From contig JAEWCZ010000053.1 of assembly GCA_023390335.1 (NCBI GenBank), forward strand, positions 186,001 to 250,000: 64,000 nucleotides of DNA. The letters are read 5' to 3'. The stretch's first letter is position 1; each line of letters starts with the position of its first letter. The notes under the pieces were generated by a model. It did no database searches. It was not told where the DNA came from and saw only the letters and a program-made list of their open reading frames with translations. The DNA is from Bacillota bacterium (GTDB lineage: Bacteria; Bacillota; Clostridia; Acetivibrionales; DSM-1351). Shown one piece after another: positions 7,902 to 16,829 of this stretch. Made by a program: the position numbers and the translations under genes.

Positions 7902-9242
7902 ATGGGAAATGCATATGAAAGACAGTTTCATATATTTAAGACAATGGATAATAATTGGGAAAACCCCGGCGGATTTATAAAAGTGGAAATCAACGTTGAT
8001 AATACTCGTTTTCAGCTTTCCTTAAATAATTTATCAGATAAAAAAGATTCAGCCTATAATCTTTACGGTATACATAAAGACGAGAATACACTAACATATA
8101 CTGATATATGCCGGATACAACCAATTAACGGAAGAATAGATTTGAAAACTAATTTTCCGATTGAAGCGATAGGCTCAAATAAGCTCAATGTGCATGACAT
8201 AAATATATATGCAGTAATATGCCGTAGCACAGATAATAAAGCCTCAGGAACGATAAAGTGTCCTTTAGTAGCATATACAAAAGGAGAACAGTTGTGGAAA
8301 GAGCAATTTGAAAGGTTACTGGAACAACCTCCCGTGATAAAACATGATAAAACACCTGAACTCGAAGCTGAAGATAAAGCTAGCTATCAGGGAATACCCG
8401 AAGAAGCTGAACCCGAGATTAATCTAACTCAACAAGATGAGGTAATCGATAAAACAGAGGTAATCAATATACAGCCATGGACTGTGCTAGAGGAAGCAGA
8501 AAAAGAAGATAAAGAGTACCCTGTTGAAATGCCTGACACGGATGACACAGAACAGGAACGGGAGGACTTTGAGTCTGCAAAGGATGCTCCCATACCAGAA
8601 CTATCCAGTAAATTTCAGGGTGGTTTGTCAAGCGTATATCAAAACCCTTACGAAGAAGAGGCGAGGGAAATAGACGAATCTGTTGAACAGGAAATGGAGG
8701 AATCAGAGGAGACAGAGGAATTCGGGGAAGCACAGAATGTATGGAAAAGGATTCAAGATGATTTTAATGATATTTCATCAATTAAGATAGATGAATCTGA
8801 GGAAGGGAAGCAGTCAGGAGAAGACAGGGAACCTTCATTCAACATGCAGCTTTTGAAACAGGAGCTTGATAATAGCTTTGAGGAATATAACCCATTCAGA
8901 ACAAGGAATAGAAGCTTTAGATGGTGGAAGATAAACAGTCCTGGCTTTCTTAACAATATTCTTTTTAGGAATAATATTAAGACTTATCTTTTGTTTAATC
9001 CCAAGGTTATGCTTGCACATTATAAGTACAGGTATATTATCCTAGGAATTAAGAATAACAGACAGCCCGGCAGGGAAAAGCTCATATGCGGTATACCCGG
9101 TGTCTATAATATAGACGATAATCCTTTTAACAGTGAAGGTAGTTGGGTGCAAATGGAAGGCTTCAGACCCAAATACGGAGCCTTTGGATATTGGGTTGTA
9201 ATGCTGGACCCCAGAACCGGTAAGATATCAAAAATGAAATAA
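7902..9242 (+). CDS. clostridial protein of unknown function with acidic linker
   Basis: A 446-residue protein I cannot name. Residues 1-140 form a beta-rich N-terminal domain (GFIKVEINVDNTRFQLSLNN). Residues about 150-330 are a very acidic, probably disordered linker (EEAEKEDKE, EQEMEESEETEEFGE). The C-terminal 110 residues form a second domain with YRYIILGIKNN and a GAFGYWVVMLDPRTGKISK ending. ATG 7902 was chosen because AAAAGGAG lies just upstream and the longer in-frame extension runs back through the IS3 scrap. It has no membrane segment. The two-domain-plus-acidic-linker layout could suit a spore or surface-associated scaffold, but that is a guess. Confidence 0.65.
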   Translation: MGNAYERQFHIFKTMDNNWENPGGFIKVEINVDNTRFQLSLNNLSDKKDSAYNLYGIHKDENTLTYTDICRIQPINGRIDLKTNFPIEAIGSNKLNVHDINIYAVICRSTDNKASGTIKCPLVAYTKGEQLWKEQFERLLEQPPVIKHDKTPELEAEDKASYQGIPEEAEPEINLTQQDEVIDKTEVINIQPWTVLEEAEKEDKEYPVEMPDTDDTEQEREDFESAKDAPIPELSSKFQGGLSSVYQNPYEEEAREIDESVEQEMEESEETEEFGEAQNVWKRIQDDFNDISSIKIDESEEGKQSGEDREPSFNMQLLKQELDNSFEEYNPFRTRNRSFRWWKINSPGFLNNILFRNNIKTYLLFNPKVMLAHYKYRYIILGIKNNRQPGREKLICGIPGVYNIDDNPFNSEGSWVQMEGFRPKYGAFGYWVVMLDPRTGKISKMK

Positions 9243-9317
9243 TAATCGCTGTTTTAAACCAACTTAGCAGGGTAAATATTAGACATACCAAATTTTTGAT
9301 TTATTGGAGGCAGGAAA

Positions 9318-9716
9318 ATGGCTATAAAATGGAGAGACAGCCTTGCTATAGGTATAACTGAAATAGATGATCAGCACAAGAAACTTTTTGAAGCTATTGA
9401 TAAGTTGTTTACAGCATGTGTACAGGGTAAAGGCAAAGAGGAAGTTGTCAATACCATTAAGTTTCTTGAGGACTATACGATAGTTCATTTTACTGATGAG
9501 CAGGAAATGCACAAAAAGTACAACTATCCTGAGAAAGATGCCCACAGAAAGATACATGATAATTTTCTTAAAAGCTTTGAAAAGCTAAAGGAACAGTTTG
9601 AACAGGAGGGTGCCAGTCCGCTTTTTATTTCGACAATAAACAAACAGGTGGTAGATTGGCTTATACAACATATAGGTAAAGCTGATAAGGCATTTGCGGT
9701 GTATGTAAAGGGTTAA
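9318..9716 (+). CDS. bacteriohemerythrin
   Basis: A 132-residue single-domain hemerythrin, an oxygen-binding non-heme di-iron protein. All expected ligands are visible: H20 (DDQH), H57 and E61 (HFTDE), H76 and H80 (HRKIH), H118 and D123 (HIGKAD). The N-terminal W-R-D-S-L-xxGxxxIDDQH signature is intact. In anaerobes such proteins are thought to scavenge or sense O2. It is cytoplasmic and not fused to a chemoreceptor. Ribosome site TTGGAGG. Single gene between the unknown 7902 gene and zapA. Confidence 0.95.
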   Translation: MAIKWRDSLAIGITEIDDQHKKLFEAIDKLFTACVQGKGKEEVVNTIKFLEDYTIVHFTDEQEMHKKYNYPEKDAHRKIHDNFLKSFEKLKEQFEQEGASPLFISTINKQVVDWLIQHIGKADKAFAVYVKG

Positions 9717-9846
9717 TGTAAAATTTGTAAAAATAATACAAAAATTCAACAATGTTTCAACTTTCCATAAGAATTTATTTGCCGAATTATGGTGCTATAT
9801 AGTATAATTAAGGTTGTGGTTAGCAATTTGAAGGAGCTGATATACC

Positions 9847-10284
9847 TTGACTGCAAAAAACAAAGTTACTATACGTATAGCCGGCAAGGATTATACTCTG
9901 GTTGGAAGTGAACCTGATGAGTACATACACAAAGTTGGCCTTTATATTGACAAGAAGATGAACGAGATAATGCTAAGAAACAGCAGCTTTAGCACGTCTT
10001 TGGCTGCAGTACTTACGGCAATAAACGTAGGTGACGATTATTTCAAATCCAAGACCAGAGAGCTTTCTCTTGAAAAAGAGAAAGACGAGCTCGTAAGTGA
10101 AATGGAAAAACTTAAGAGTGAAGTTGAACAATTAAGAGAGCAAAATCAAGAGTTGACCGCCAAAAACACATCTTTGCAGGTTGAATTGGCAAAGAGAGAG
10201 GCTGAACTTGGAGAGGTAAGAAACTCCATAGGCAGGGATAATCAGGTAATCGCTCAGAAAAGCCTTGCAGGGTATGACATGTGA
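9847..10284 (+). CDS. zapA: cell division protein ZapA
   Basis: A 145-residue ZapA homologue. The N-terminal domain (1-70) has KVTIRIAGKDYTLVG and the LAAVLTAINVGDDYFK helix. The C-terminal part (75-145) is a coiled coil used for dimerisation. ZapA bundles FtsZ protofilaments at the division ring. Start is TTG 9847 after AAGGAGCTGATATACC. No ATG fits the family N-terminus. A TATAAT box at about 9802 with a poor -35 (TTGCCG, 18-bp spacer) may be its promoter. Followed by a clear terminator, so monocistronic. Confidence 0.92.
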   Translation: MTAKNKVTIRIAGKDYTLVGSEPDEYIHKVGLYIDKKMNEIMLRNSSFSTSLAAVLTAINVGDDYFKSKTRELSLEKEKDELVSEMEKLKSEVEQLREQNQELTAKNTSLQVELAKREAELGEVRNSIGRDNQVIAQKSLAGYDM

Positions 10285-10304
10285 AAAATTTTTGACTAAT
10301 TGCA

Positions 10305-10338
10305 GGCCGGAGGAAATAATAATTTCTCTGGCTTTTTT
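10305..10338 (+). terminator. rho-independent terminator after zapA
   Basis: GCCGGAGGAAAT pairs (with G-U pairs) with ATTTCTCTGGC and is followed by TTTTTT at 10333-10338. Confidence 0.85.
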
Positions 10339-10425
10339 AATGTTAAAATACCTTTTAGAAGGAAGGGTAATGTGAAACAAAGAATTATATAATATATATG
10401 ACAATAATTCTTTAAGGAGAAAGCC

Positions 10426-11313
10426 ATGAAAGTAATCTTTACATTTTTAGACGGAGTAGGGATTGGTAAAAAAGATAAAACGGCAAATCCTGTGTATGCC
10501 AGTAAACAACAGGTACTTGCCCGACTTATTGATAATGCCAGATTTCAAGTTGATGCTTCAATGGGTGTGGAAGGTCTTCCCCAAAGTGCAACGGGTCAGA
10601 CATCAATATTCACTGGAGTAAATGCCCCTGAGGTGCTTAATAGGCATTTAAGCGGACAACCTACTATTTCTCTTAAAAAGGTTATTTATAAATCAAATAT
10701 ATTTAGCGAACTTATAAAAAGAGGGTATAAAGTCACCAGCTCAAATGTTTACCGGGATGAGTATCTTCAAAACATGCTCAACGTAAAGGACAGGAGAAAC
10801 AGACCTTCGGTAACATCTGTCATGGGCATGGCAGCCGGAACCGATTTCAGGACAGTAAATGAATTCATAAAGGGAAACGGAGTATACCATGATATTACAG
10901 GAGATATACTAAAGGAGTCGGAATACGAGGTTCAACCCATTACTCCACAGAAGGCGGCACAAAACCTTTATAGCCTTAGCCGCAATTATGATTTTACATT
11001 GTTTGAGCATTTTTTAACTGATATACAAGGCCACAAAGGGGATTTTGATGAAGCTGTGAAATTAATAGACAGACTGGACAGCTTTTTTGCCGAATTGATA
11101 AAACAGATGGATTTTCAAGAGGATGTTTTAATTATAACCAGCGACCATGGGAACATTGAAGACCTGAGTGTTCATACCCATACAATGAACAAGGTACCTG
11201 TGGTAGTACTGGGCAATAAAGCGGAAAACTTAAAAACAGAGGTTCATTCACTGACAGACATTATGCCCTTTGTGCTTGAGTTATTTTTAAAAAATGATAT
11301 TGAAGTGCAGTAA
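10426..11313 (+). CDS. phosphoglyceromutase-like metalloenzyme (alkaline phosphatase superfamily)
   Basis: A 295-residue protein of the metalloenzyme superfamily that includes iPGM and phosphopentomutase. Metal-site motifs are FLDGVGIG (N-terminal Asp), SATGQTS (nucleophile Ser/Thr region, about 58-64), HFLTDIQGHKG, TSDHGNIED and HTHTMNKVPVVVLG at the C-terminus. It is much shorter than iPGM (about 510) because the transferase insert is missing, so it is not a glycolytic mutase. Many Clostridia carry this short form with unproven substrate. Ribosome site AAGGAG. It lies 26 bp before the U32 protease gene and is probably co-transcribed with it. Confidence 0.8.
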   Translation: MKVIFTFLDGVGIGKKDKTANPVYASKQQVLARLIDNARFQVDASMGVEGLPQSATGQTSIFTGVNAPEVLNRHLSGQPTISLKKVIYKSNIFSELIKRGYKVTSSNVYRDEYLQNMLNVKDRRNRPSVTSVMGMAAGTDFRTVNEFIKGNGVYHDITGDILKESEYEVQPITPQKAAQNLYSLSRNYDFTLFEHFLTDIQGHKGDFDEAVKLIDRLDSFFAELIKQMDFQEDVLIITSDHGNIEDLSVHTHTMNKVPVVVLGNKAENLKTEVHSLTDIMPFVLELFLKNDIEVQ

Positions 11314-11339
11314 TTTAATGGATATTTGGAGGTAGCAGT

Positions 11340-13847
11340 TTGGCGAAAAAAATAGAACTATTGGCACCGGCAGGAACATATGATGCCTTTTTGGCTGCAA
11401 TAGAAAATGGGGCAGACGCAGTTTACCTTGGAGGCAAACTGCTTAATGCAAGGCAATTTGCAGGAAATTTTGATGAGGAACAGCTGGAAAGGGCATTAGA
11501 TTACGCTCATACCAGGGATGCCAGTGTGTTTCTTACAATGAATACTCTGGTTTTGGATTCGGAAATGCAGGAAGCTTTGGAGTACGCCTCAAAGGCATAT
11601 GAAATGGGAGTAGATGCTTTTATAGTACAGGACGTGGGTTTGGCTACCAATTTGATAAAACTGATACCCGGAATTACATTACATGCCAGTACACAAATGA
11701 CAATTTACAGCACCGAAGGCATAAATGCCCTTGAATCACTTGGGTTTAGCAGAATAGTGCTGGCCAGGGAACTAAATCTCCAAGAAATAAAAAGAATTTG
11801 CGGAAAAACTCCTCTTGAAATAGAGGTTTTTGTACACGGTGCTTTGTGCATATGTGTTTCAGGACAATGCTATATGAGCAGTATGATAGGCGGTAGGAGC
11901 GGAAATCGTGGGAAATGTGCTCAGCCTTGCAGGCTACCCTATTCCATAAAGAGGGATGGTAGTGACATAGGAAGCGGATATCTTATCAGCCCAAAAGACA
12001 TCTGTTATATAGATCATTTATCTGAACTTATTGATGCGGGTGTAACCTCACTAAAGATAGAGGGGAGAATGAAGAGTCCTGAATATGTGGCTTCTGTAGT
12101 TGGTACCTACAGGAAGTATCTTGACTTGATTTATGAGGAGAAAGGTATATCTAGCAGTAAACCTAGTAGACATAAAGTTACACAAGAAGATAGACACAAA
12201 CTGCTCCAAAGCTTTAATAGAGGAGGGTTCTCTAAAGGTTACCTTTTAGGTAAAACAGGTCCGGAAATGATGGCATATGAAAAGCCTAAAAACTGGGGAA
12301 CACCTTTAGGAAGTGTGGTTTCACAGGACAAAAGCGCAAATTCTGTTTTAATAAAGCTTGAAAATACTCTTGGCATGGGTGATGGGATTGAAATATGGTC
12401 CGGCAGTAAGTTTCAGGAAAGCCCTGGCGGAATTATAACAAAAATAGTAAATGACAAAAGATTAGTAAGGAAGGCTCACAAGGGTGATACTGTGTGGGTT
12501 TCAGTCATAAAGGGAAATGTGCAGAAGGGAAGCAGAGTTTACAAGACGTCGGACAAGGAAATGCTGGAGCAGGCTGCTGCAACCTATTCAAAGGGAAGTA
12601 GAAAGTCTGGTATAACTGCATTTTTCACCATGAAGCACGGACAAGCACCAGTATTAACTTTGCAGGATGCCTATGGAAATAGTGTCTCGGCAACAGGGGA
12701 GCAATTACCGCAAAAGGCTGTAAATAAGCCATTGACAAAGGAACGAATTCTTGAACAATTGAAAAAGATGGGTTCAACACCTTTTGATATAGTGGACATT
12801 AACCTTGACATTGATGAAGATGCGGTCATTCCGATAAGTGAGCTTAACAACATAAGAAGAAGTGCAGGAGAGCAATTGGAACAAAAAAGAATTTTATCCT
12901 TTAAAAAAGAAGCAGCTAACTTTGATAAAAGAACATTTAATCCAATTTCATATTTCCCGGGAAATGTTCAGAAGATAAACAAAGATAAGAAAATATCTGC
13001 TATGTTTCACGATTACCCTGAAGGGATGGACTTTAGAGGCTTGGATGTTGACAGAGTGTATTTAACCTTTACGGAAATAATGGGAAATGAGGGTGTGTTG
13101 CGCGCAAAAAGTATTCATGAAACAGGGAAGGAAGTATATGCGTATATCCCTGCTGTTATAAGAGGGAATTACACAGATATATTGAATAAGAGCCTGAAAA
13201 ATGTTTCCGAGGTTGTGGACGGATTTTTGGCAGGAAGTCCCGCTGTTTATGATATAATACGGGAAAAGTTGGGTAATAATGTTCCGGTAATCGGCGACTA
13301 TACTATAAATATAATTAACAGCTATTCTTTGAATAAATTAAAAGAGCTGGGATTCACCGGAGGGACTCTCTCTTGTGAACTGAATCTGTCTCAGATAGCT
13401 GAAATGAAATATCCTGAGGATTTTGATAATGAACTTGTGGTATACGGGAAAATCCCTGTTATGACTAGTGAATACTGTCCTGTAGGTGGTAGCATAGGAA
13501 AATGTGAACCTCAGAAGTGCGACAAGCTTTGTAAAAAAGGTGTTTATACGCTTAGTGACAGAAAGGGTGTTGAATTCCTTGTTAAAAGCGATTGCATTGA
13601 CTGTCGCAGTACAATATTTAATTCAAATGTACTTTTTGCACCTGAGTTTTCAGACCAGATAAGTAAAACGGGGATTGACCATATAAGATTAAATTTTGTA
13701 GATGAAACTGAAAAGGATATACACGACATATGTTCCTTATATAGAAGTTTGCTTGGGCATGATAAAATAACACCTGATATGGAAAAATTGATTGAGAGGA
13801 TTAAAGCATCAGGTTTTACAAAAGGTCATTTTCAAAAGGGAGTATAA
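11340..13847 (+). CDS. U32 family peptidase with DUF3656 (RlhA/TrhP-type RNA hydroxylation protein)
   Basis: An 835-residue protein. The N-terminal U32 domain opens ELLAPAGTYDAFLAAIENGADAVYLGG and has VFVHGALCICVSGQCYMSS...GNRGKCAQPCR, the Cys set that binds an Fe-S cluster in U32 proteins. A KxSPKDI-type motif and LKIEGRMKSPEYV follow. A DUF3656 region spans about 390-520, and a second U32-like half has EYCPVGG...CEPQKCDKLC. Characterised relatives (E. coli RlhA and TrhP) hydroxylate rRNA C2501 or tRNA wobble U using prephenate rather than cutting proteins. DUF3656 and the length favour the RlhA-like branch. Start is TTG 11340 behind GGAGG. Confidence 0.85.
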   Translation: MAKKIELLAPAGTYDAFLAAIENGADAVYLGGKLLNARQFAGNFDEEQLERALDYAHTRDASVFLTMNTLVLDSEMQEALEYASKAYEMGVDAFIVQDVGLATNLIKLIPGITLHASTQMTIYSTEGINALESLGFSRIVLARELNLQEIKRICGKTPLEIEVFVHGALCICVSGQCYMSSMIGGRSGNRGKCAQPCRLPYSIKRDGSDIGSGYLISPKDICYIDHLSELIDAGVTSLKIEGRMKSPEYVASVVGTYRKYLDLIYEEKGISSSKPSRHKVTQEDRHKLLQSFNRGGFSKGYLLGKTGPEMMAYEKPKNWGTPLGSVVSQDKSANSVLIKLENTLGMGDGIEIWSGSKFQESPGGIITKIVNDKRLVRKAHKGDTVWVSVIKGNVQKGSRVYKTSDKEMLEQAAATYSKGSRKSGITAFFTMKHGQAPVLTLQDAYGNSVSATGEQLPQKAVNKPLTKERILEQLKKMGSTPFDIVDINLDIDEDAVIPISELNNIRRSAGEQLEQKRILSFKKEAANFDKRTFNPISYFPGNVQKINKDKKISAMFHDYPEGMDFRGLDVDRVYLTFTEIMGNEGVLRAKSIHETGKEVYAYIPAVIRGNYTDILNKSLKNVSEVVDGFLAGSPAVYDIIREKLGNNVPVIGDYTINIINSYSLNKLKELGFTGGTLSCELNLSQIAEMKYPEDFDNELVVYGKIPVMTSEYCPVGGSIGKCEPQKCDKLCKKGVYTLSDRKGVEFLVKSDCIDCRSTIFNSNVLFAPEFSDQISKTGIDHIRLNFVDETEKDIHDICSLYRSLLGHDKITPDMEKLIERIKASGFTKGHFQKGV

Positions 13848-13906
13848 GTTATTGAAATGAGGTTTACATAACGTGAATGGAAATTAACTACTTGGGAGGT
13901 AATATA

Positions 13907-14410
13907 ATGTCTGTTGAGATATTTATAGAATTGTGCAGAGAAGATGCTGTTTTACCAAAATACGCCAATCCGGGTGATGCCGGTATGGATGTTTATGCAG
14001 CGGAAAGTGCTATAATTGCGCCTGGTGAAACAGTCGTAGTACCCACGGGGTTGAAACTGGCAATACCCGAGGGTTATGAAATTCAGGTAAGACCCCGCAG
14101 CGGAATATCCTTTAAGACACCTTTAAGAGTCCCGAATTCACCGGGTACAATTGATAGTGGATATCGGGATGAGTTGGGCATAATAATTTCAAACAGCTCG
14201 GATATGGATGTTCCCGATAACGGAGAGACTCCTTTTACGCTGGATGAAAAGGAAAACCGCAAGGGAACATATATTATAAGAAAAGGTGATAGAATCGCTC
14301 AGATAGTTTTGCAGGTGGTACCAAAGATGGAATTTACTATTGTTGATTCGGTTAGGGAAATAGGAAGTAACAGGGGCGGTGGATTTGGGTCTACAGGAAT
14401 TACGAAGTAA
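13907..14410 (+). CDS. dut: dUTP diphosphatase
   Basis: A 167-residue trimeric-type dUTPase that hydrolyses dUTP to dUMP and PPi, keeping uracil out of DNA. All five motifs are present: DAGMDVYA (1), RPRSGIS (2), GTIDSGYRDELG (3), KGDRIAQIVL (4) and NRGGGFGSTG (5). Relative to minimal dUTPases it has an extra stretch between motifs 3 and 4 (about 98-125). ATG 13907 was chosen because GGGAGG is 7 bp upstream. An in-frame ATG at 13877 lacks a site. It lies 30 bp ahead of hflX and is probably co-transcribed with it. Confidence 0.94.
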   Translation: MSVEIFIELCREDAVLPKYANPGDAGMDVYAAESAIIAPGETVVVPTGLKLAIPEGYEIQVRPRSGISFKTPLRVPNSPGTIDSGYRDELGIIISNSSDMDVPDNGETPFTLDEKENRKGTYIIRKGDRIAQIVLQVVPKMEFTIVDSVREIGSNRGGGFGSTGITK

Positions 14411-14440
14411 GCTTTTATATAAAGAAAGGAGGCTGATTTT

Positions 14441-16231
14441 ATCAAAGTAAATGGTAATATACAATCTATAAGGGATAAAGTTCTGCAGGAATTGGAGGAC
14501 TTATACGATAAAAAATATGGTTCAAGGGATTTGGTTCCAGAGGAACTTGCCTTGACTATTTGCAGAATATCAGCAGAAATAAACAGGGAAATATCTGTGC
14601 TGATTAATAGAAGGGGTATTGTAGCTGACATAAGCATAGGCGACAGCGGAACCGTAACCCTACCTCAAGTAGACGGAAGACGTGGAACATCAAGGCTTTC
14701 AGCAATAAGGTGTATTCATACACACCCTAATGGTAGCGGCATGCTGTCACAGGTAGATGTAAGCACACTGCAAAAGCTCAGATTGGATACGATGATAGCT
14801 GTTGGTATTGTTGATGGACAGCCATCGGATATATATGCGGGCTGTATTAACCATGAAGAGGGTGTTGACATATATGGCCCCTTTGAAATCAAGGATACCC
14901 GTCTAAACTATATCTATAGAATAATAGAAGAATTGGATGCCTCGGCAAAGAGCGAAATTTATGAAAACGAAGAAGACGCAGAGACTGCAATACTTGTAGG
15001 CTTGGAGACTTCTCAAAGCAGACTGGAGAATGTAACATCAGGAGATGCCCAAGAATCCCTTGAAGAACTTGAGGAACTGGCAAAGACAGCAGGAGCCGTG
15101 GTGGTAGACAAGGTAGTTCAAAAGAAACAAACAGAAGATTCTGCTTATTACATCGGCAAAGGAAAAATAGAGGAACTGTCTTTAATGTGCCAGGCAAGGG
15201 ATGTTCAGCTTCTTATTTTTGATGATGAACTTTCAGGGGCCCAGATAAGAAATATCGAGGAAATGATAAAGGTAAGGGTAATAGACAGAACAACCCTTAT
15301 ACTTGATATATTTGCCCAAAGGGCTGTTTCAAAAGAGGGTAAACTTCAGGTAGAACTAGCACAGCTTAAATACAAGCTTCCGAGACTTATGGGTATGGGA
15401 ACCCAGCTTTCAAGGCTTGGAGGAGGTATAGGAACCCGAGGCCCCGGTGAAAAAAAGCTTGAGGTAGACCGGAGACATATACGTAGGAGAATAACCGGCC
15501 TTGAGCAGGAATTGAAACAGCTGGAGAAGAGAAGGCAGTTTTTGCGGAGCAACAGAATAAGCAATAACACACCAGTAATAGCAATTGTGGGATATACCAA
15601 TGCCGGGAAATCAACGTTAATGAATAGGATGTGCGGTTCATCCGTATTTGTTGAAGATAAACTTTTTGCGACTCTTGATCCTTCTGCCAGACAGCTTACA
15701 ATGAGCGATGGAAGGGAAGCGGTTCTCGTTGATACGGTTGGGTTTATCAGAAAGCTGCCTCATGATTTGATCGAGGCCTTTAAATCCACACTGGAAGAGG
15801 CAGTTCATGCAGATATGCTATTACACGTGGTAGATGCTTCAAACGAGAATGCTGCAATGCAGATATCTGTGGTAGAAAAGTTATTGGAAGAGCTAGGGGC
15901 GTCAACTAAAAACACTATACTGGTGCTTAACAAGCAGGATTTGGTTAAAGATGGCCGGAGGATAAGTACTTTGGGCTATTCATCAGTTTGTGAGATATCA
16001 GCTGCTACAGGGGATGGCATTGAACAGCTACTGGAAAAGATAACAGAAGGTTTTATGCATCGGCTAAAGGAGGTAAACCTTCTTGTACCGTATAATGATG
16101 GGTGGGTCATGCCATATATATACGAAAATGGACAAATAATTGACCAGGAATATGAGGAAGGCGGGATAAAGGTAAAGGCTCTGGTTAAGGTGGAGAAAGT
16201 TGGAAGACTGAATGATTTTATGGTTGTATAA
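14441..16231 (+). CDS. hflX: GTPase HflX with N-terminal JAMM/MPN-like extension
   Basis: A ribosome-associated GTPase of the HflX family, which rescues stalled ribosomes and splits 70S particles. The C-terminal two thirds carry the HflX glycine-rich linker (GGGIGTRGPGEKKLE), G1 GYTNAGKST, G3 DTVGFI and G4 NKQD. The N-terminus has an extra domain with E-I-S-V-L-I-N and HTHPNGSGMLSQVD, an exact H-x-H-x7-S-x2-D pattern (H76, H78, S86 and D89, counted from TTG 14492). No ATG/GTG/TTG lies near the strong AAAGGAGG site (14425-14432). The in-frame ATC at 14441 is correctly spaced and restores the clostridial N-terminus (GNIQSIRDKVLQELEDLYD). TTG 14492 is the first ordinary start. Family call certain, start uncertain. 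Confidence 0.93.
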   Translation: MKVNGNIQSIRDKVLQELEDLYDKKYGSRDLVPEELALTICRISAEINREISVLINRRGIVADISIGDSGTVTLPQVDGRRGTSRLSAIRCIHTHPNGSGMLSQVDVSTLQKLRLDTMIAVGIVDGQPSDIYAGCINHEEGVDIYGPFEIKDTRLNYIYRIIEELDASAKSEIYENEEDAETAILVGLETSQSRLENVTSGDAQESLEELEELAKTAGAVVVDKVVQKKQTEDSAYYIGKGKIEELSLMCQARDVQLLIFDDELSGAQIRNIEEMIKVRVIDRTTLILDIFAQRAVSKEGKLQVELAQLKYKLPRLMGMGTQLSRLGGGIGTRGPGEKKLEVDRRHIRRRITGLEQELKQLEKRRQFLRSNRISNNTPVIAIVGYTNAGKSTLMNRMCGSSVFVEDKLFATLDPSARQLTMSDGREAVLVDTVGFIRKLPHDLIEAFKSTLEEAVHADMLLHVVDASNENAAMQISVVEKLLEELGASTKNTILVLNKQDLVKDGRRISTLGYSSVCEISAATGDGIEQLLEKITEGFMHRLKEVNLLVPYNDGWVMPYIYENGQIIDQEYEEGGIKVKALVKVEKVGRLNDFMVV

Positions 16232-16307
16232 ATCCACCAGTTAGAGTATTATAATATTAACAGACAACTAAATAAAAACTAAATTCTATCAGGAAGGGGT
16301 TTTGATT

Positions 16308-16721
16308 ATGCTTGTTAGAAACTGTGCAGGTGGAGTGGTCTTTTCTGGGGAGAAAGTGTTTCTTTTAAAAAACGAGAAGGATGAATGGGTACTTCCCAAG
16401 GGGGTTATCAGAAATGGAGATTATCCCGATGAGGTAGCCATAAAGAGAGTAAAGGAAGAAACAGGAATTGATGCCGAAATTATTTTAGCAGCAGGCAATA
16501 CCAACTATGAATTTTTCTCTGTAACACGTCAACGTCCGGTTTGTAACAAGATTACCTGGTATTTAATGAAATCCCTTAATGATGATTTTGAATTGAATAG
16601 AGAAGAGAATTTCAGTGAAGGCGGATACTTTTCCATTGACGAGGCTTTGGAGAAGATTACTTACAGTCAAGACAGGGCACTTATAAATTTGTCGTTTGCG
16701 AAATATAAAGAGCTGGCTTAG
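16308..16721 (+). CDS. NUDIX hydrolase
   Basis: A 137-residue NUDIX-fold protein. The N-terminus (CAGGVVFSGEKVFLL) and the box region GVIRNGDYPDEVAIKRVKEETGI align to the NUDIX box. The usual Glu at the seventh box position is Asp and the usual RE pair reads KR, while the metal-binding EE pair is kept. It may have narrowed or unusual substrate use (diadenosine polyphosphate hydrolases are the usual relatives). ATG 16308 was preferred over TTG 16302 on spacing from AGGAAGGGG. Followed by a terminator. Confidence 0.85.
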   Translation: MLVRNCAGGVVFSGEKVFLLKNEKDEWVLPKGVIRNGDYPDEVAIKRVKEETGIDAEIILAAGNTNYEFFSVTRQRPVCNKITWYLMKSLNDDFELNREENFSEGGYFSIDEALEKITYSQDRALINLSFAKYKELA

Positions 16722-16732
16722 TAGGAAGTATC

Positions 16733-16762
16733 AGCACTCCCGGTTTTGGGGGTGCTGTTTTT
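16733..16762 (+). terminator. rho-independent terminator after the NUDIX gene
   Basis: AGCACTCCC / GGGGGTGCT hairpin around a GGTTTT loop, followed by GTTTTT. Confidence 0.85.
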
Positions 16763-16829
16763 AGATATGGGATAATATTTAAGAAAATAGTTTACATAAC
16801 TCGAAGGTTTATACTAATGGGAGGTCATT

